Shown one piece after another: positions 17,461-25,295 of a DNA stretch of 64,000 nucleotides. Source of the DNA: Sphaerisporangium rufum (GTDB lineage: Bacteria > Actinomycetota > Actinomycetes > Streptosporangiales > Streptosporangiaceae); the NCBI RefSeq assembly GCF_016863395.1, contig NZ_BOOU01000053.1, positions 124,001 to 188,000 of the forward strand. Direction: 5' to 3'. Numbering within the stretch: the first letter of the stretch is position 1; each line of letters opens with the position of its first letter. Both the position numbers and the translations under genes were made by a program. The notes below the pieces were generated by a model that saw only the letters and a list, made by a program, of their open reading frames with translations, searched no databases and was not told the DNA's origin.

Positions 17461-18408
17461 ATGACGATCGCGGCCACGGCGGCGGGCGCCGGGTTCGACC
17501 CGGACCTTAGGGTGATCATGGGTGAGCGGCGGCGGCTGGTGGGACTGGCCTATCGCCTGCTGGGGTCGCTGGCCGAGGCCGAGGACGTCGTGCAGGAGGC
17601 CTGTGCCCGCTGGTACGCCATGTCCCGGCGGGACCGGGAGGCGATCGAGTCCCCCGGTGCCTGGCTGACGACGGTCGCCGGCCGGATCTGCCTGGATGTG
17701 CTCGGCTCGGCCCGGGCCCGGCGGGAGAGCTATGTGGGCCAGTGGCTGCCCGAGCCACTGCCGGGCCGGGTGGAGTGGCTGGGCGGGCCGCCGGGCGGCG
17801 GGCCGGCCGATCCGGCCGATCGCGTCGCCCTGGCGGAGTCGGTCAGCATGGCGTTCCTGGTGGTGCTGGAGTCGATGACCCCGGCCGAGCGGGTGGCGTT
17901 CGTGCTGCACGACGTGTTCGGCTACCCCTTCGCCGAGGTGGCGCGGATGGTGGGCCGCACGCCGGCCGCCTGCCGGCAGCTGGCCAGCTCCGCCCGCCGC
18001 CGTGTCCGCGTGCCGGGGGTGCCGGGGGTGGCGGCGGCTGCGGCGGGTGGTCAGGGCGGGCTGGTCGGGGACTTCCGGCGGGCCTGGGAGGCCAGGGACA
18101 TCGGTGCGCTGGTCGGCCTGCTCGACCCGGACGCCACGATGGTCGCCGACGGCGGGGGGCGGGCCGGCGCGGCGCTGCGGCCGGTCCGCGGCGGGGCGCG
18201 GATCGCGCGGGCCGTCATGGCGATCGCCGGCCGGGCGCCGGGCCTGGCGATCGGCGAGGAGGTCGTGAACGGCCGGCCGGGCCTGGTGGCCCGGCAGGGC
18301 GGCGTCGCGGTGACGGTGGCGGCGTTCGACGTGGCCGGCGGGCGGATCACCCGCATCTGGGCGGTGCGCAACCCCGACAAGCTGCGGGCGTGGGGCCGCG
18401 CCTGGTAG
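17461..18408 (+). CDS. ECF41-family RNA polymerase sigma factor with fused SnoaL-like domain
   Basis: 315-aa extracytoplasmic-function sigma factor. Sigma region 2 is at about 16-85 (RRLVGLAYRLLGSLAEAEDVVQEA), region 4 at about 125-185 (MTPAERVAFVLHDVFGYPFAEVARMVG), then a SnoaL-like C-terminal domain. The three ECF41 signatures are present: WLPEP at 95-99, DGGG at 230-233 and NPDKL at 304-308. In this family the C-terminal domain replaces an anti-sigma factor and controls activity from within. The neighbouring divergent carboxymuconolactone-decarboxylase-like gene and the two matching promoters between them complete the standard module. The stimulus is unknown. The ATG at 17461 is preceded by a G-rich Shine-Dalgarno-like run. 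Confidence 0.93.
   Translation: MTIAATAAGAGFDPDLRVIMGERRRLVGLAYRLLGSLAEAEDVVQEACARWYAMSRRDREAIESPGAWLTTVAGRICLDVLGSARARRESYVGQWLPEPLPGRVEWLGGPPGGGPADPADRVALAESVSMAFLVVLESMTPAERVAFVLHDVFGYPFAEVARMVGRTPAACRQLASSARRRVRVPGVPGVAAAAAGGQGGLVGDFRRAWEARDIGALVGLLDPDATMVADGGGRAGAALRPVRGGARIARAVMAIAGRAPGLAIGEEVVNGRPGLVARQGGVAVTVAAFDVAGGRITRIWAVRNPDKLRAWGRAW
18181..18281 (+). repeat. Direct repeat copy 1 (inside the ECF41 sigma gene)
   Basis: About 101 bases encoding part of the SnoaL-like domain (around residues 241-274). They recur 251 bases downstream at 18432-18532 with only two mismatches (18187 and 18214). The repeat marks a recent local duplication. Confidence 0.9.
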
Positions 18409-18431
18409 GCGCCGGGAGCGGGGTGGCGGCA

Positions 18432-18532
18432 CCGGTCGGCGGCGGGGCGCGGATCGCGCGGGCCATCATGGCGATCGCCGGCCGGGCGCCGGGCCTGGCG
18501 ATCGGCGAGGAGGTCGTGAACGGCCGGCCGGA
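18432..18532 (+). repeat. Direct repeat copy 2 (downstream of the ECF41 sigma gene)
   Basis: Second copy of the 101-base segment from the sigma gene, placed 24 bases after its stop codon. It is outside any credible gene. The rest of 18409-18623 shows no gene; it separates the sigma gene from the convergent MMPL gene end. Confidence 0.9.
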
Positions 18533-18623
18533 GGCCGGCAGCCGGTGCCGCCGGCGTGGTGTTCAGGTCCCGCATCCACGGATACGGCCACCGCCCGCAC
18601 AGACGATGGCCGTATCGCTGTCG

Positions 18624-20792
18624 TCAGCCGGCCGGCTCCGGGATCCGCTCTAAGGTCTCCTCACGAAGCGGCGAGGGGGCGACGCGCAGGAGGCGGGCCG
18701 CCCAGCCGGGCAGCCACCAGTTCCACCGGCCCATCATCGCCACGACCGCGGGGACCAGGAGGGCGCGGATGAGGGTGGCGTCCAGCAGGATGCCGAGCGC
18801 CAGGCCGCTGGCGAAGACCTTGACGTCCAGTTCCGGGGTCATGGCCAGGGCGGCGAACGAGATGAACAGGATGAGCGCCGCGGAGGTCACCAGCCGTCCG
18901 GTGCGGCCGACGCCCTCCACGACCGCTTGGCGGGTGTCGCCGGTCTTGTCGTACTCCTCGCGCATCCGGGCCAGGATGAACACCTCGTAGTCCATGCTGA
19001 GCCCGTACAGGAAGGCGAAGATCGTCAATGGGACGAACTCGCCGATCGAGCCGGTGGGCTGGATGCCCAGGATCTCCCGGGTGCCCCAGCCGAACTGCCA
19101 CAGCAGCACCATGGCGCCGATCACGGCTCCGAGCGAGAGCAGGTTGAGCGCGATCGCCTTGATCGGCAGCAGAAGCGACCTGAACGCCCGGGCCAGCATC
19201 ACGAACGTGACCAGCGCGATCAGCGCCAGCATCCACGGGAAGGCTCGGTAGGTGTGGTGCTGGAAGTCCATGCTCTGCGCCGCGTTCCCGCCGACGCGTA
19301 CGGTGTCGGGGACGGCGGCGCGAACGCGGGTGATGGTCGCCTCGCCGGCCGGGCTGCCGTTTTCGGCCGCCGGCAGCACCGCGATGACCGCGGTCCCGTC
19401 GCGCCGCCAGGCGGGCGTCCGCGGCGCGAGCACGGTGGCCACGCCCTGGATCTGTTTGATGTGCTCGACGGCGGCCGCCGGGTCGCCGGTGACCAGGGTG
19501 TCGATCGGCGTGATCGAGCCGGTGGGCAGGCGCGCCCCGGTGAGCGCGGCCAGGCCCGCGTGGCCGGGGCCGGTGGCCGGCAGGTTCCGGCTTTCGGGCA
19601 GGCCCAGGTTGACGCCGAGTCCGGTCAGTGCGAGCGCCAGCAGCAGGCCGCCGGAGACCAGCACTGCGGGCCGGCGCAGCCGCAGGACGCCGCGCGCCCA
19701 GGCCGACCACGCCCGCCCGGCGTCGGCCTCGCGGGCGAACCGGCTACCTGGCGCGGCCCGGCGGTCCAGCCGCCGGCCGGTGAGCGCGAGCAGGACCGGT
19801 AGCACGGTCAGCGTCGCGGCCACGCTCACCGCGGTGATGATCATGCCGGCGATGCCCAGGCTGCGCAGGAACGGCACCGGCAGCACCACCATGGTCACCA
19901 GCCCGATGGCCACCGCCACGCCGCTGAACAGCACCGCGCGCCCGGCGCCCGCCATGGCCCGGTGCACCGCCTCCTCGCCGCGGAAGCCGCCCGCTTGTTC
20001 CTCCCGCCAGCGGGCGACCAGCAGCAGCGAGTAGTCCACGGCGATGCCCAGGCCGAGCAGCGGCATGGTGGTGAGCGCCACGTCGTGCACCGTCATCACG
20101 AGCGTGAGCAGCAGGATCGCGATGAACGACACGAAGATCGACAGGACCGAGATGAGGATGGGGACGAGCGCGAGCATGGAGCGGAACACCAGGAACAGCA
20201 CGACGATCGCGGCGAGCACGCCGATGCCGATCTTGGCGGGTACGTCCACGCCGCCCGCGTCCACGCTGGGCGCGAGCGTGTCCAGTCCGGTGACGTGCAC
20301 CTGGGTGCCGGGTGGCAGGTGCGGCGTCATCGCCGCTACGATGACCGGGCTCTGGTCGGGGATCTCGCCGAGTCCGCCGCCCGGCGGGCTGCCCTCGGAA
20401 TAGGTGCCGGGATACACCAGGCCGAACGTGGTCCGGCCATCGGCGCCGACCAGTCGCGGGTCGCCGGTGTCGGCGTAGGACACGACGCGGGCACGGGGCA
20501 GCTTCGCGGCTACCGCGCCGAAGGCCCGGCCGATCGCCTCCTTGCTCGCGTCCGCGCGCTGCCCCTCGGGCAGCACCACGACGGGGACGAACGGCCGCTG
20601 GTAGCCGCCGTTACCGTAAGTCCTGACGATTTCCTGGTTGGCATCGAAGGCGGGCATGCCCGGATGGGCGTACTCCTCGGACAGGCGTTGGACGGCGATG
20701 GGGGTGGCGCCCATGCCGACGAGGAACGCCAGCAGCGCCAGCACGGTGACCAGTCCCTTGCGTCGCAGGACGAAGGCCGAGAGTCTCTCCAT
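18624..20792 (-). CDS. MMPL/RND-family membrane exporter
   Basis: 722-aa transporter of the MMPL branch of RND proteins, usually exporting lipids, polyketides or drugs. The layout is one transmembrane helix, a periplasmic-type loop (about 35-175), a block of five to six helices (about 180-350), a second loop (about 390-520) and a second helix block to about 690. The sequence PLLGLGIAVDYSLLL, with its membrane aspartate, and the second-half equivalent GLSMDYEVFIL are the proton-relay hallmarks. The ATG at 20792 is chosen (MERLSAFVLRRKG) because it begins the first helix block. It is divergent from an OmpR-type two-component system, which probably controls it. Confidence 0.92.
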   Translation of the reverse strand: MERLSAFVLRRKGLVTVLALLAFLVGMGATPIAVQRLSEEYAHPGMPAFDANQEIVRTYGNGGYQRPFVPVVVLPEGQRADASKEAIGRAFGAVAAKLPRARVVSYADTGDPRLVGADGRTTFGLVYPGTYSEGSPPGGGLGEIPDQSPVIVAAMTPHLPPGTQVHVTGLDTLAPSVDAGGVDVPAKIGIGVLAAIVVLFLVFRSMLALVPILISVLSIFVSFIAILLLTLVMTVHDVALTTMPLLGLGIAVDYSLLLVARWREEQAGGFRGEEAVHRAMAGAGRAVLFSGVAVAIGLVTMVVLPVPFLRSLGIAGMIITAVSVAATLTVLPVLLALTGRRLDRRAAPGSRFAREADAGRAWSAWARGVLRLRRPAVLVSGGLLLALALTGLGVNLGLPESRNLPATGPGHAGLAALTGARLPTGSITPIDTLVTGDPAAAVEHIKQIQGVATVLAPRTPAWRRDGTAVIAVLPAAENGSPAGEATITRVRAAVPDTVRVGGNAAQSMDFQHHTYRAFPWMLALIALVTFVMLARAFRSLLLPIKAIALNLLSLGAVIGAMVLLWQFGWGTREILGIQPTGSIGEFVPLTIFAFLYGLSMDYEVFILARMREEYDKTGDTRQAVVEGVGRTGRLVTSAALILFISFAALAMTPELDVKVFASGLALGILLDATLIRALLVPAVVAMMGRWNWWLPGWAARLLRVAPSPLREETLERIPEPAG

Positions 20793-20835
20793 GACACCCA
20801 GTGCAGCGAAGCGATCTCCAACGCCTGTGCGGCCG

Positions 20836-20857
20836 TTCTTAGACGCTTCTGTGAATC
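20836..20857. promoter_or_regulatory. Candidate response-regulator direct repeat
   Basis: Two adjacent 11-mers, TTCTTAGACGC and TTCTGTGAATC, share TTCT-x-x-GA-x-x-C. Direct repeats with 11-base spacing are usual for OmpR-family regulators. It lies between the divergent MMPL (start 20792) and response regulator (start 20905) genes. Confidence 0.35.
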
Positions 20858-20904
20858 GCCGCGCCGCGCGGGATCTTCCTCCCTGGGCGGGTGAGACTGG
20901 ATGT

Positions 20905-21591
20905 GTGAGCCGCATCCTCGTCGTGGACGACGAACCCTATCTCTCCGACCTTGTCGCGACCGCCCTGAGGTACGCGGGATTCGAGACCGCCATCGCCGCC
21001 ACCGGCGCGGCGGCGGTCGCCATGACCGGCTCCTTCGAGCCGGACCTCATCGTGCTGGACGTGATGCTGCCGGACGTGCTGGGCACCGAGGTGTGCCGCC
21101 GGATCCGGGCGGCCGGAGCGGAGGCCTCGGTGGTGTTCCTCACTGCGCGGGACGCGACCGAGGACAAGATCGGCGGGTTGACGGTGGGGGGCGACGACTA
21201 CGTCACCAAGCCGTTCAGCCTGGAGGAGCTGATCGCCCGGATCCGGGCGGTGCTGCGCCGCACCGAGAGGGCCGAGCCGGACGGCGGCCTGCTGAGTTTC
21301 CGAGACCTGGTGATCGACGAGGACGCCTATGAGGTGCGGCGGGGCGGCGCCCTGCTCGATCTGACCCCGACCGAGTTCAAGCTGCTGCGTTTCCTGGTGG
21401 TCAACGCGGGCCGGGTGGTGACCAAGCGGCAGATCCTGGACCACGTGTGGGAGTACGACTTCGGCGGCAACGATGGCGTGGTGCAGACCTACATCAGCTA
21501 TCTGCGCCGCAAGGTGGACGTCGTGGATCCGCCCCTCATCCACACCGTGCCCCGCGTCGGGTACGTCCTGCGCCTGCCCAGAGAGGCGTGA
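20905..21591 (+). CDS. OmpR/PhoB-family response regulator
   Basis: 228-aa response regulator. The receiver domain has acidic residues DDE at 8-10, phospho-acceptor Asp52 (LIVLDVMLPD) and the conserved TKPF lysine. The C-terminal winged helix reads LTPTEFKLLRFLVVNAGRVVTK and ends YISYLRRKVD...VGYVLR. The GTG at 20905 is chosen because it starts directly at SRILVVDDE; the frame is open upstream but overlaps the divergent promoter. Its stop overlaps the kinase ATG by one base (TGATG). Probable target: the divergent MMPL exporter, via the direct repeat at 20836-20857. Confidence 0.93.
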   Translation: MSRILVVDDEPYLSDLVATALRYAGFETAIAATGAAAVAMTGSFEPDLIVLDVMLPDVLGTEVCRRIRAAGAEASVVFLTARDATEDKIGGLTVGGDDYVTKPFSLEELIARIRAVLRRTERAEPDGGLLSFRDLVIDEDAYEVRRGGALLDLTPTEFKLLRFLVVNAGRVVTKRQILDHVWEYDFGGNDGVVQTYISYLRRKVDVVDPPLIHTVPRVGYVLRLPREA

Positions 21592-22700
21592 TGTCGCTGC
21601 GTGCCCGCCTGGTCGCCACCGTGGCCGGGCTGCTGGCCCTGGCGCTGGGCCTGGCGACCGGGGCGACGTTCGGTGCCATCCAGGATTGGCGCGGGCCCGG
21701 CGACTCCCGCCTGCTCGCCCTGACCCCGGCGCGGCTCGTGGCGGCCAGCGACGAGCTGTCCGAGCGGGTCGCGTTCGTGCTGATCGGTACGTCCGGGTTC
21801 GGACTGGCGTGCCTGACCCTGCTGGCCGCCCATCTGGTCCGGCGCGGGCTGCGCCCGCTGGACCGCATCGTCGAGACCGCGGCGGCGATCGGCGCCGGGG
21901 ATTTCGGGCGCCGGGTCGAGACGGCTCCGCCGGGTACCGAGGTCGGGCGGCTCGGCGACGCGCTCAACGCGATGCTCGGCCAAATCGAGGGCGCCTTCCG
22001 CGAGCGGCAGGAGTCGCAGGACCGGTTGCGCCGCTTCGTCGCCGACGCCTCGCACGAACTTCGCACCCCGATCGCCACCATCCGCGGCTACGCGGAGCTG
22101 TTCCGGCGCGGCGCGGCCGTACGCGAGGACGACCTGGAGAAGGCGATGGCCCGGATCGAGGCCGAGGCGACCAGGATGGGCTCGCTGGTGGACGAGATGC
22201 TCTTGCTGGCCCGCCTCGACCAGGGCCGCCCGCTGGACCGCGCGCCCGTCGAGCTGACCGAGCTGGCCGCCGACGCGGTGGCCGACATGCTGGCCGTCGA
22301 TCCCGACCGGCCGCTGTCGCTGGATCACGACGGGCCGCTGTGGGTGAGCGGCGACGCCGCCCGGCTCCGCCAGGTGCTGGGCAACCTGCTGGCCAACGTG
22401 CTGCACCACACCCCCGCGGGCACCCGGGCGGCCGTACGCGTCGGCATGGCGGACGGCCATGCGCTGATCGAGGTCGCCGATCAGGGGCCGGGGCTGGAAG
22501 AGGAACAGGCCGCGCTGGTCTTCCAGCGCTTCTACCGGGTGGACCACCGGCACGGGGACGACATGCGCCGCGGCGGCGCGGGCCTCGGCCTGTCCATCGT
22601 CCAGGCCGTGGTGACCGCGCACGGGGGCGAGGTCTCGTTCCACTCCCGTCCCGGCGCCGGCGCCACCTGCCGCGTACGCCTCCCGAGCCGCGAGCCCTAG
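21591..22700 (+). CDS. Sensor histidine kinase (HisKA type)
   Basis: 369-aa membrane kinase, partner of the response regulator that ends one base inside its start. Two transmembrane helices (about 8-28 and 62-84) flank a small extracytoplasmic loop of about 33 residues. A HAMP domain follows (about 85-140), then the HisKA helix with His155 in FVADASHELRTP and a HATPase_c domain with an N-box GNLLANVLHH and a G-box GAGLGLSIV. With so short an external loop it more likely senses the membrane state or a membrane-embedded compound than a large soluble ligand. Paired with an MMPL exporter, a drug or lipid stimulus is plausible. Confidence 0.93.
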   Translation: MSLRARLVATVAGLLALALGLATGATFGAIQDWRGPGDSRLLALTPARLVAASDELSERVAFVLIGTSGFGLACLTLLAAHLVRRGLRPLDRIVETAAAIGAGDFGRRVETAPPGTEVGRLGDALNAMLGQIEGAFRERQESQDRLRRFVADASHELRTPIATIRGYAELFRRGAAVREDDLEKAMARIEAEATRMGSLVDEMLLLARLDQGRPLDRAPVELTELAADAVADMLAVDPDRPLSLDHDGPLWVSGDAARLRQVLGNLLANVLHHTPAGTRAAVRVGMADGHALIEVADQGPGLEEEQAALVFQRFYRVDHRHGDDMRRGGAGLGLSIVQAVVTAHGGEVSFHSRPGAGATCRVRLPSREP

Positions 22701-22796
22701 GCCCGTCGGATGTGGCTCGGTGGCGGGCACCCACCGCTGCCGGCGTGGGAGTGCATACCGTTGTGCTCGAGCACGGGCGCGGGCCTGTCGCGGCGA

Positions 22797-23642
22797 TCAG
22801 GGGTCTGGATGCCCGCCGAGGCAGCAGGACAGGAGTCGCCGGAAGTCGCGGGGGTGTTCCAGCGCCGGCACGTGCCCGCACCGGCCGAGCACGTGCAGGC
22901 GGACGTCGGCCAGGTGGTCGAGCAGGGGCAGGGCCGCCGTCTGGAGCGGGGTGACCCGGTCCTGGGCGCCGTGGACGAGCAGCACGGGCGCGCGGATGCC
23001 GGCCAGCGTCCGCGCCGGCAGGGTGAGATCGTCGGCCCAGCGTGCCCTGGGGGGAGGGAACAACGACGCGAACGCGGCCGCCCCCGCTCGCATGGCGGTC
23101 GCGCGGGCGGCGACGGCCTGCTCGGTCACCAGCGCCTGGTCGAAGACGAGGCGGCGCAACATGTCTCGTGCTCCGGGCGGGCCGGCGGGGGCGGCCCAGA
23201 TCGCGTCGAGGTCGGCCGACAGCGGCGCCCCGGGGGCGCCCATCGTCGCGACCGCCACGACACCGGTGACCTGCCGGGGACGCGCGGCCGCCAGCGCCAG
23301 CGCCACGGCGCCGCCCATGGAGTGGCCCACCACGGCGTAGTGCTCGGCGCCGAGGGTGTCCATCAGGGCCGCGGCCTGCTCGGTCCACAGCCGCAGCCCG
23401 CCCCTTGCGCCCGCCGGGATCGGCGTACGGCCGAACCCCGCCTGGTCGGGGGCCACCAGGTGGAAGGACGTGCCCAGCGCCTGTGCCGTCGGCGCCCAGG
23501 CCCCGGATCCGGTGGTCCCGGGTCCGGAGCCGTGCAGCATCAGCACCGCGGGTCCGGTGCCGCTCTGAAGGACGTGGACCGGAGAGCCGCCGACGTCGAC
23601 GGTCCGAAGCGCCGTCACCGCCGGCGGGCCCGGCGTGCTCAT
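22797..23642 (-). CDS. Alpha/beta hydrolase, meta-cleavage-product (C-C) hydrolase-like
   Basis: 281-aa alpha/beta hydrolase. The oxyanion segment LMLHGSGPGTTG at 34-45 is typical of C-C bond hydrolases such as BphD. The nucleophile is Ser108 in GHSMGG, with a later Asp (HGAQDRV) and His (GRCGHVPA) completing the triad. Members hydrolyse vinylogous diketones from aromatic ring cleavage, but esterases share these motifs, so the substrate is open. Its ATG overlaps the stop of the DJ-1 family gene by four bases, so both are made from one transcript with the GntR gene upstream. No ring-cleaving dioxygenase is nearby. Confidence 0.85.
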   Translation of the reverse strand: MSTPGPPAVTALRTVDVGGSPVHVLQSGTGPAVLMLHGSGPGTTGSGAWAPTAQALGTSFHLVAPDQAGFGRTPIPAGARGGLRLWTEQAAALMDTLGAEHYAVVGHSMGGAVALALAAARPRQVTGVVAVATMGAPGAPLSADLDAIWAAPAGPPGARDMLRRLVFDQALVTEQAVAARATAMRAGAAAFASLFPPPRARWADDLTLPARTLAGIRAPVLLVHGAQDRVTPLQTAALPLLDHLADVRLHVLGRCGHVPALEHPRDFRRLLSCCLGGHPDP

Positions 23643-24208
23643 GCCGAGGCGGGCTTGATGGACTTGTCGAAGACCTCCATCATCGCCTTGCCGAACTGCG
23701 GCATGTCGGGCCAGCCCCGGCAGGAGACGAGGTTGCCGTCCACGACGTCGGGAGCGTCGATGACCGTCGCGCCCGCGTTCTCCATGTCACCGGTGATGGG
23801 GGGGAAGCACGCCGTCTTGCGCCCCTTCAGCAGCCCGTACACGGCCGGGACCTGCGCGCCGTGGCAGATCAGTGCTATCGGCAGGTCGCGTGCGAAGAAG
23901 TGCTCGGTGATGCGCCTGACGTCGGCGTCGACCCGGATCCACTCGGGGGCGCGTCCCCCGGGGATGATGAGGGCGTCGTAGCGCTCGACGTCGACCTCGG
24001 CCCAGGGCACGTCGACCGGCAGCTTGCGGCCGTTCTTCTCCACGTAGGCGTCGGAGTCGGGGTCGAACTCGTGGATGACCAGCTGAACGTCACGCATCGT
24101 CCGTGAGGAGACGTCGACGTCCCAGCCGCCCTCCTGCACGCGATAGTAGGGATACATGGTGTCGAGCTCCTCGGCGGCGTCGCCGGTCAGGAGCAGCGCT
24201 CTGGGCAC
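23639..24208 (-). CDS. DJ-1/PfpI superfamily protein
   Basis: 189-aa protein of the DJ-1/PfpI fold. The nucleophile elbow is Cys115-His116 in ALICHGAQ, and Glu14 is in the usual acidic position. The sequence IIPGGRAPEWIR precedes the elbow as in PfpI-type proteases/glyoxalases. Members act as glyoxalase III, deglycase-like enzymes or proteases; the context (oxidised carbonyl metabolism) would suit detoxification of a reactive aldehyde. The GTG start at 24208 follows GAGGAGAAG. It overlaps the alpha/beta hydrolase by four bases. A pentamer repeat lies in its leader. Confidence 0.87.
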   Translation of the reverse strand: MPRALLLTGDAAEELDTMYPYYRVQEGGWDVDVSSRTMRDVQLVIHEFDPDSDAYVEKNGRKLPVDVPWAEVDVERYDALIIPGGRAPEWIRVDADVRRITEHFFARDLPIALICHGAQVPAVYGLLKGRKTACFPPITGDMENAGATVIDAPDVVDGNLVSCRGWPDMPQFGKAMMEVFDKSIKPASA

Positions 24209-24252
24209 CTGCTTCTCCTCGCATCGGGGGCGGGTTGCGGTGGATCCAATCA

Positions 24253-24270
24253 GATCCGATCCGATCCGAT
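24253..24270. repeat. GATCC pentamer tandem repeat
   Basis: Three perfect GATCC units plus GAT in tandem, with a further GATCC at 24243-24247. It lies in the 93-base gap between the GntR gene and the DJ-1 gene. Possibly a slippage-prone leader element; no function can be read. Confidence 0.7.
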
Positions 24271-24301
24271 TACGTCAGCATTCCCCGGCCCGGCCCGCCC
24301 G

Positions 24302-25063
24302 TCAAGCCTTGGCCGCCATTCCGTCGGCGCCGTCGGCGTCGTCGGCGTCGTCGGCCTCGTCGAACAGCCGCCGGAAGCGCTCGCCGGACAGCAGGATGTG
24401 CCGGCGCATGGCGTAGGCGGCGGCGTCGGGGTCGCGCGCGGCGATCGCGGCCACGATCTGTTCGTGCTCGGCCATGGCCAGGTGGGTGACCTGGGTGTCG
24501 TGCAGGAGCCGGAACAGGTGCACGTGGGTGTGCAGGCGGGCGAGCGCTTCGCGGATGACCTGGTTTTCGGCGCTTGTGGCGACCAGATCGTGAAAGGCGG
24601 CGTCGCGCAGCCCGAAGGCGCCGTAGGCCGTGAGCCCGTCGCCGCCCTCCAGCTCCGCCATCTCCTCCAGCAGTCGTCGCAGGCCGGCCACCTGATCGGC
24701 GGATGCGCGCTCGGCGGATCTGCGTGCCGCCGCCGGCTCCAGGAGCAGGCGGACCTCGAGCATGTCCTCGAATCGATGCCGGGTGATCTGGGGGGGAATG
24801 CGATAGCCGGCATGGGGCACTCGCACGACCAGGCCCTCGGCCTCCATCCGGTTCAGCGCGTCGCGGATCGGTGTCTGCGAGACTCCGAGCTCGCGCGCCA
24901 GGACGTCGATCGTGACGCGGGAGCCGGGCTCGATCCGCAGCGACATCAGCTGTCCGAGCAGCGTGTCGTACACCTCGTCGGCGAGCCGGCCGCGAGATCG
25001 TCCCGGCGGCGTTGCGGCCGTCTTGACCCCACGGCTCCGCGCGATCATGGCTTCGTCGTCCAT
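24302..25063 (-). CDS. GntR-family regulator, FadR/FCD type
   Basis: 253-aa repressor-type protein. The N-terminal winged helix (about 20-95) includes GSRVTIDVLARELGVSQTPIRDALNRMEAEGLV, and the C-terminal all-helical FCD domain (about 105-230) includes metal-ligand-like residues (FHDLV, and H in MAEHEQIV and MRRHIL). It ends in an Asp/Ala-rich tail (ADDADDADGADG). The ATG at 25063 follows AAAGGA. FCD regulators respond to organic acids or sugar acids. It is divergent from the seven-gene transport and oxidation operon at 25296-33814 and heads the DJ-1/hydrolase transcript, so it probably controls both. A half-site ATCGTATA lies at 25148-25155 in the intergenic gap. Confidence 0.9.
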   Translation of the reverse strand: MDDEAMIARSRGVKTAATPPGRSRGRLADEVYDTLLGQLMSLRIEPGSRVTIDVLARELGVSQTPIRDALNRMEAEGLVVRVPHAGYRIPPQITRHRFEDMLEVRLLLEPAAARRSAERASADQVAGLRRLLEEMAELEGGDGLTAYGAFGLRDAAFHDLVATSAENQVIREALARLHTHVHLFRLLHDTQVTHLAMAEHEQIVAAIAARDPDAAAYAMRRHILLSGERFRRLFDEADDADDADGADGMAAKA

Positions 25064-25295
25064 CGTGACGTGAGGTCCTTTCTTGCGTCCCGCAGGACCC
25101 GTTGACATCGGTCGCAACGCTGCGGGATGCTGACGCTCCCACCTCGGATCGTATAGGAAACGTGATGGATGCCGGCCATCCGTCACCCGGAACCGCCCGC
25201 CATCGCTCCGCTTCACGCCTGAACACCCCTGGCGACCGCCCGGCGAAGCACGCAGCAAGGCTCCAGAAGTCCCCGCCCAGAAAGCAGGCAAGAAG

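Noticed and set aside
22718-22736. CGGTGG/CCACCG hairpin after the kinase gene as terminator
   Set aside because: Six-base arms only and no following T run; too weak to call.
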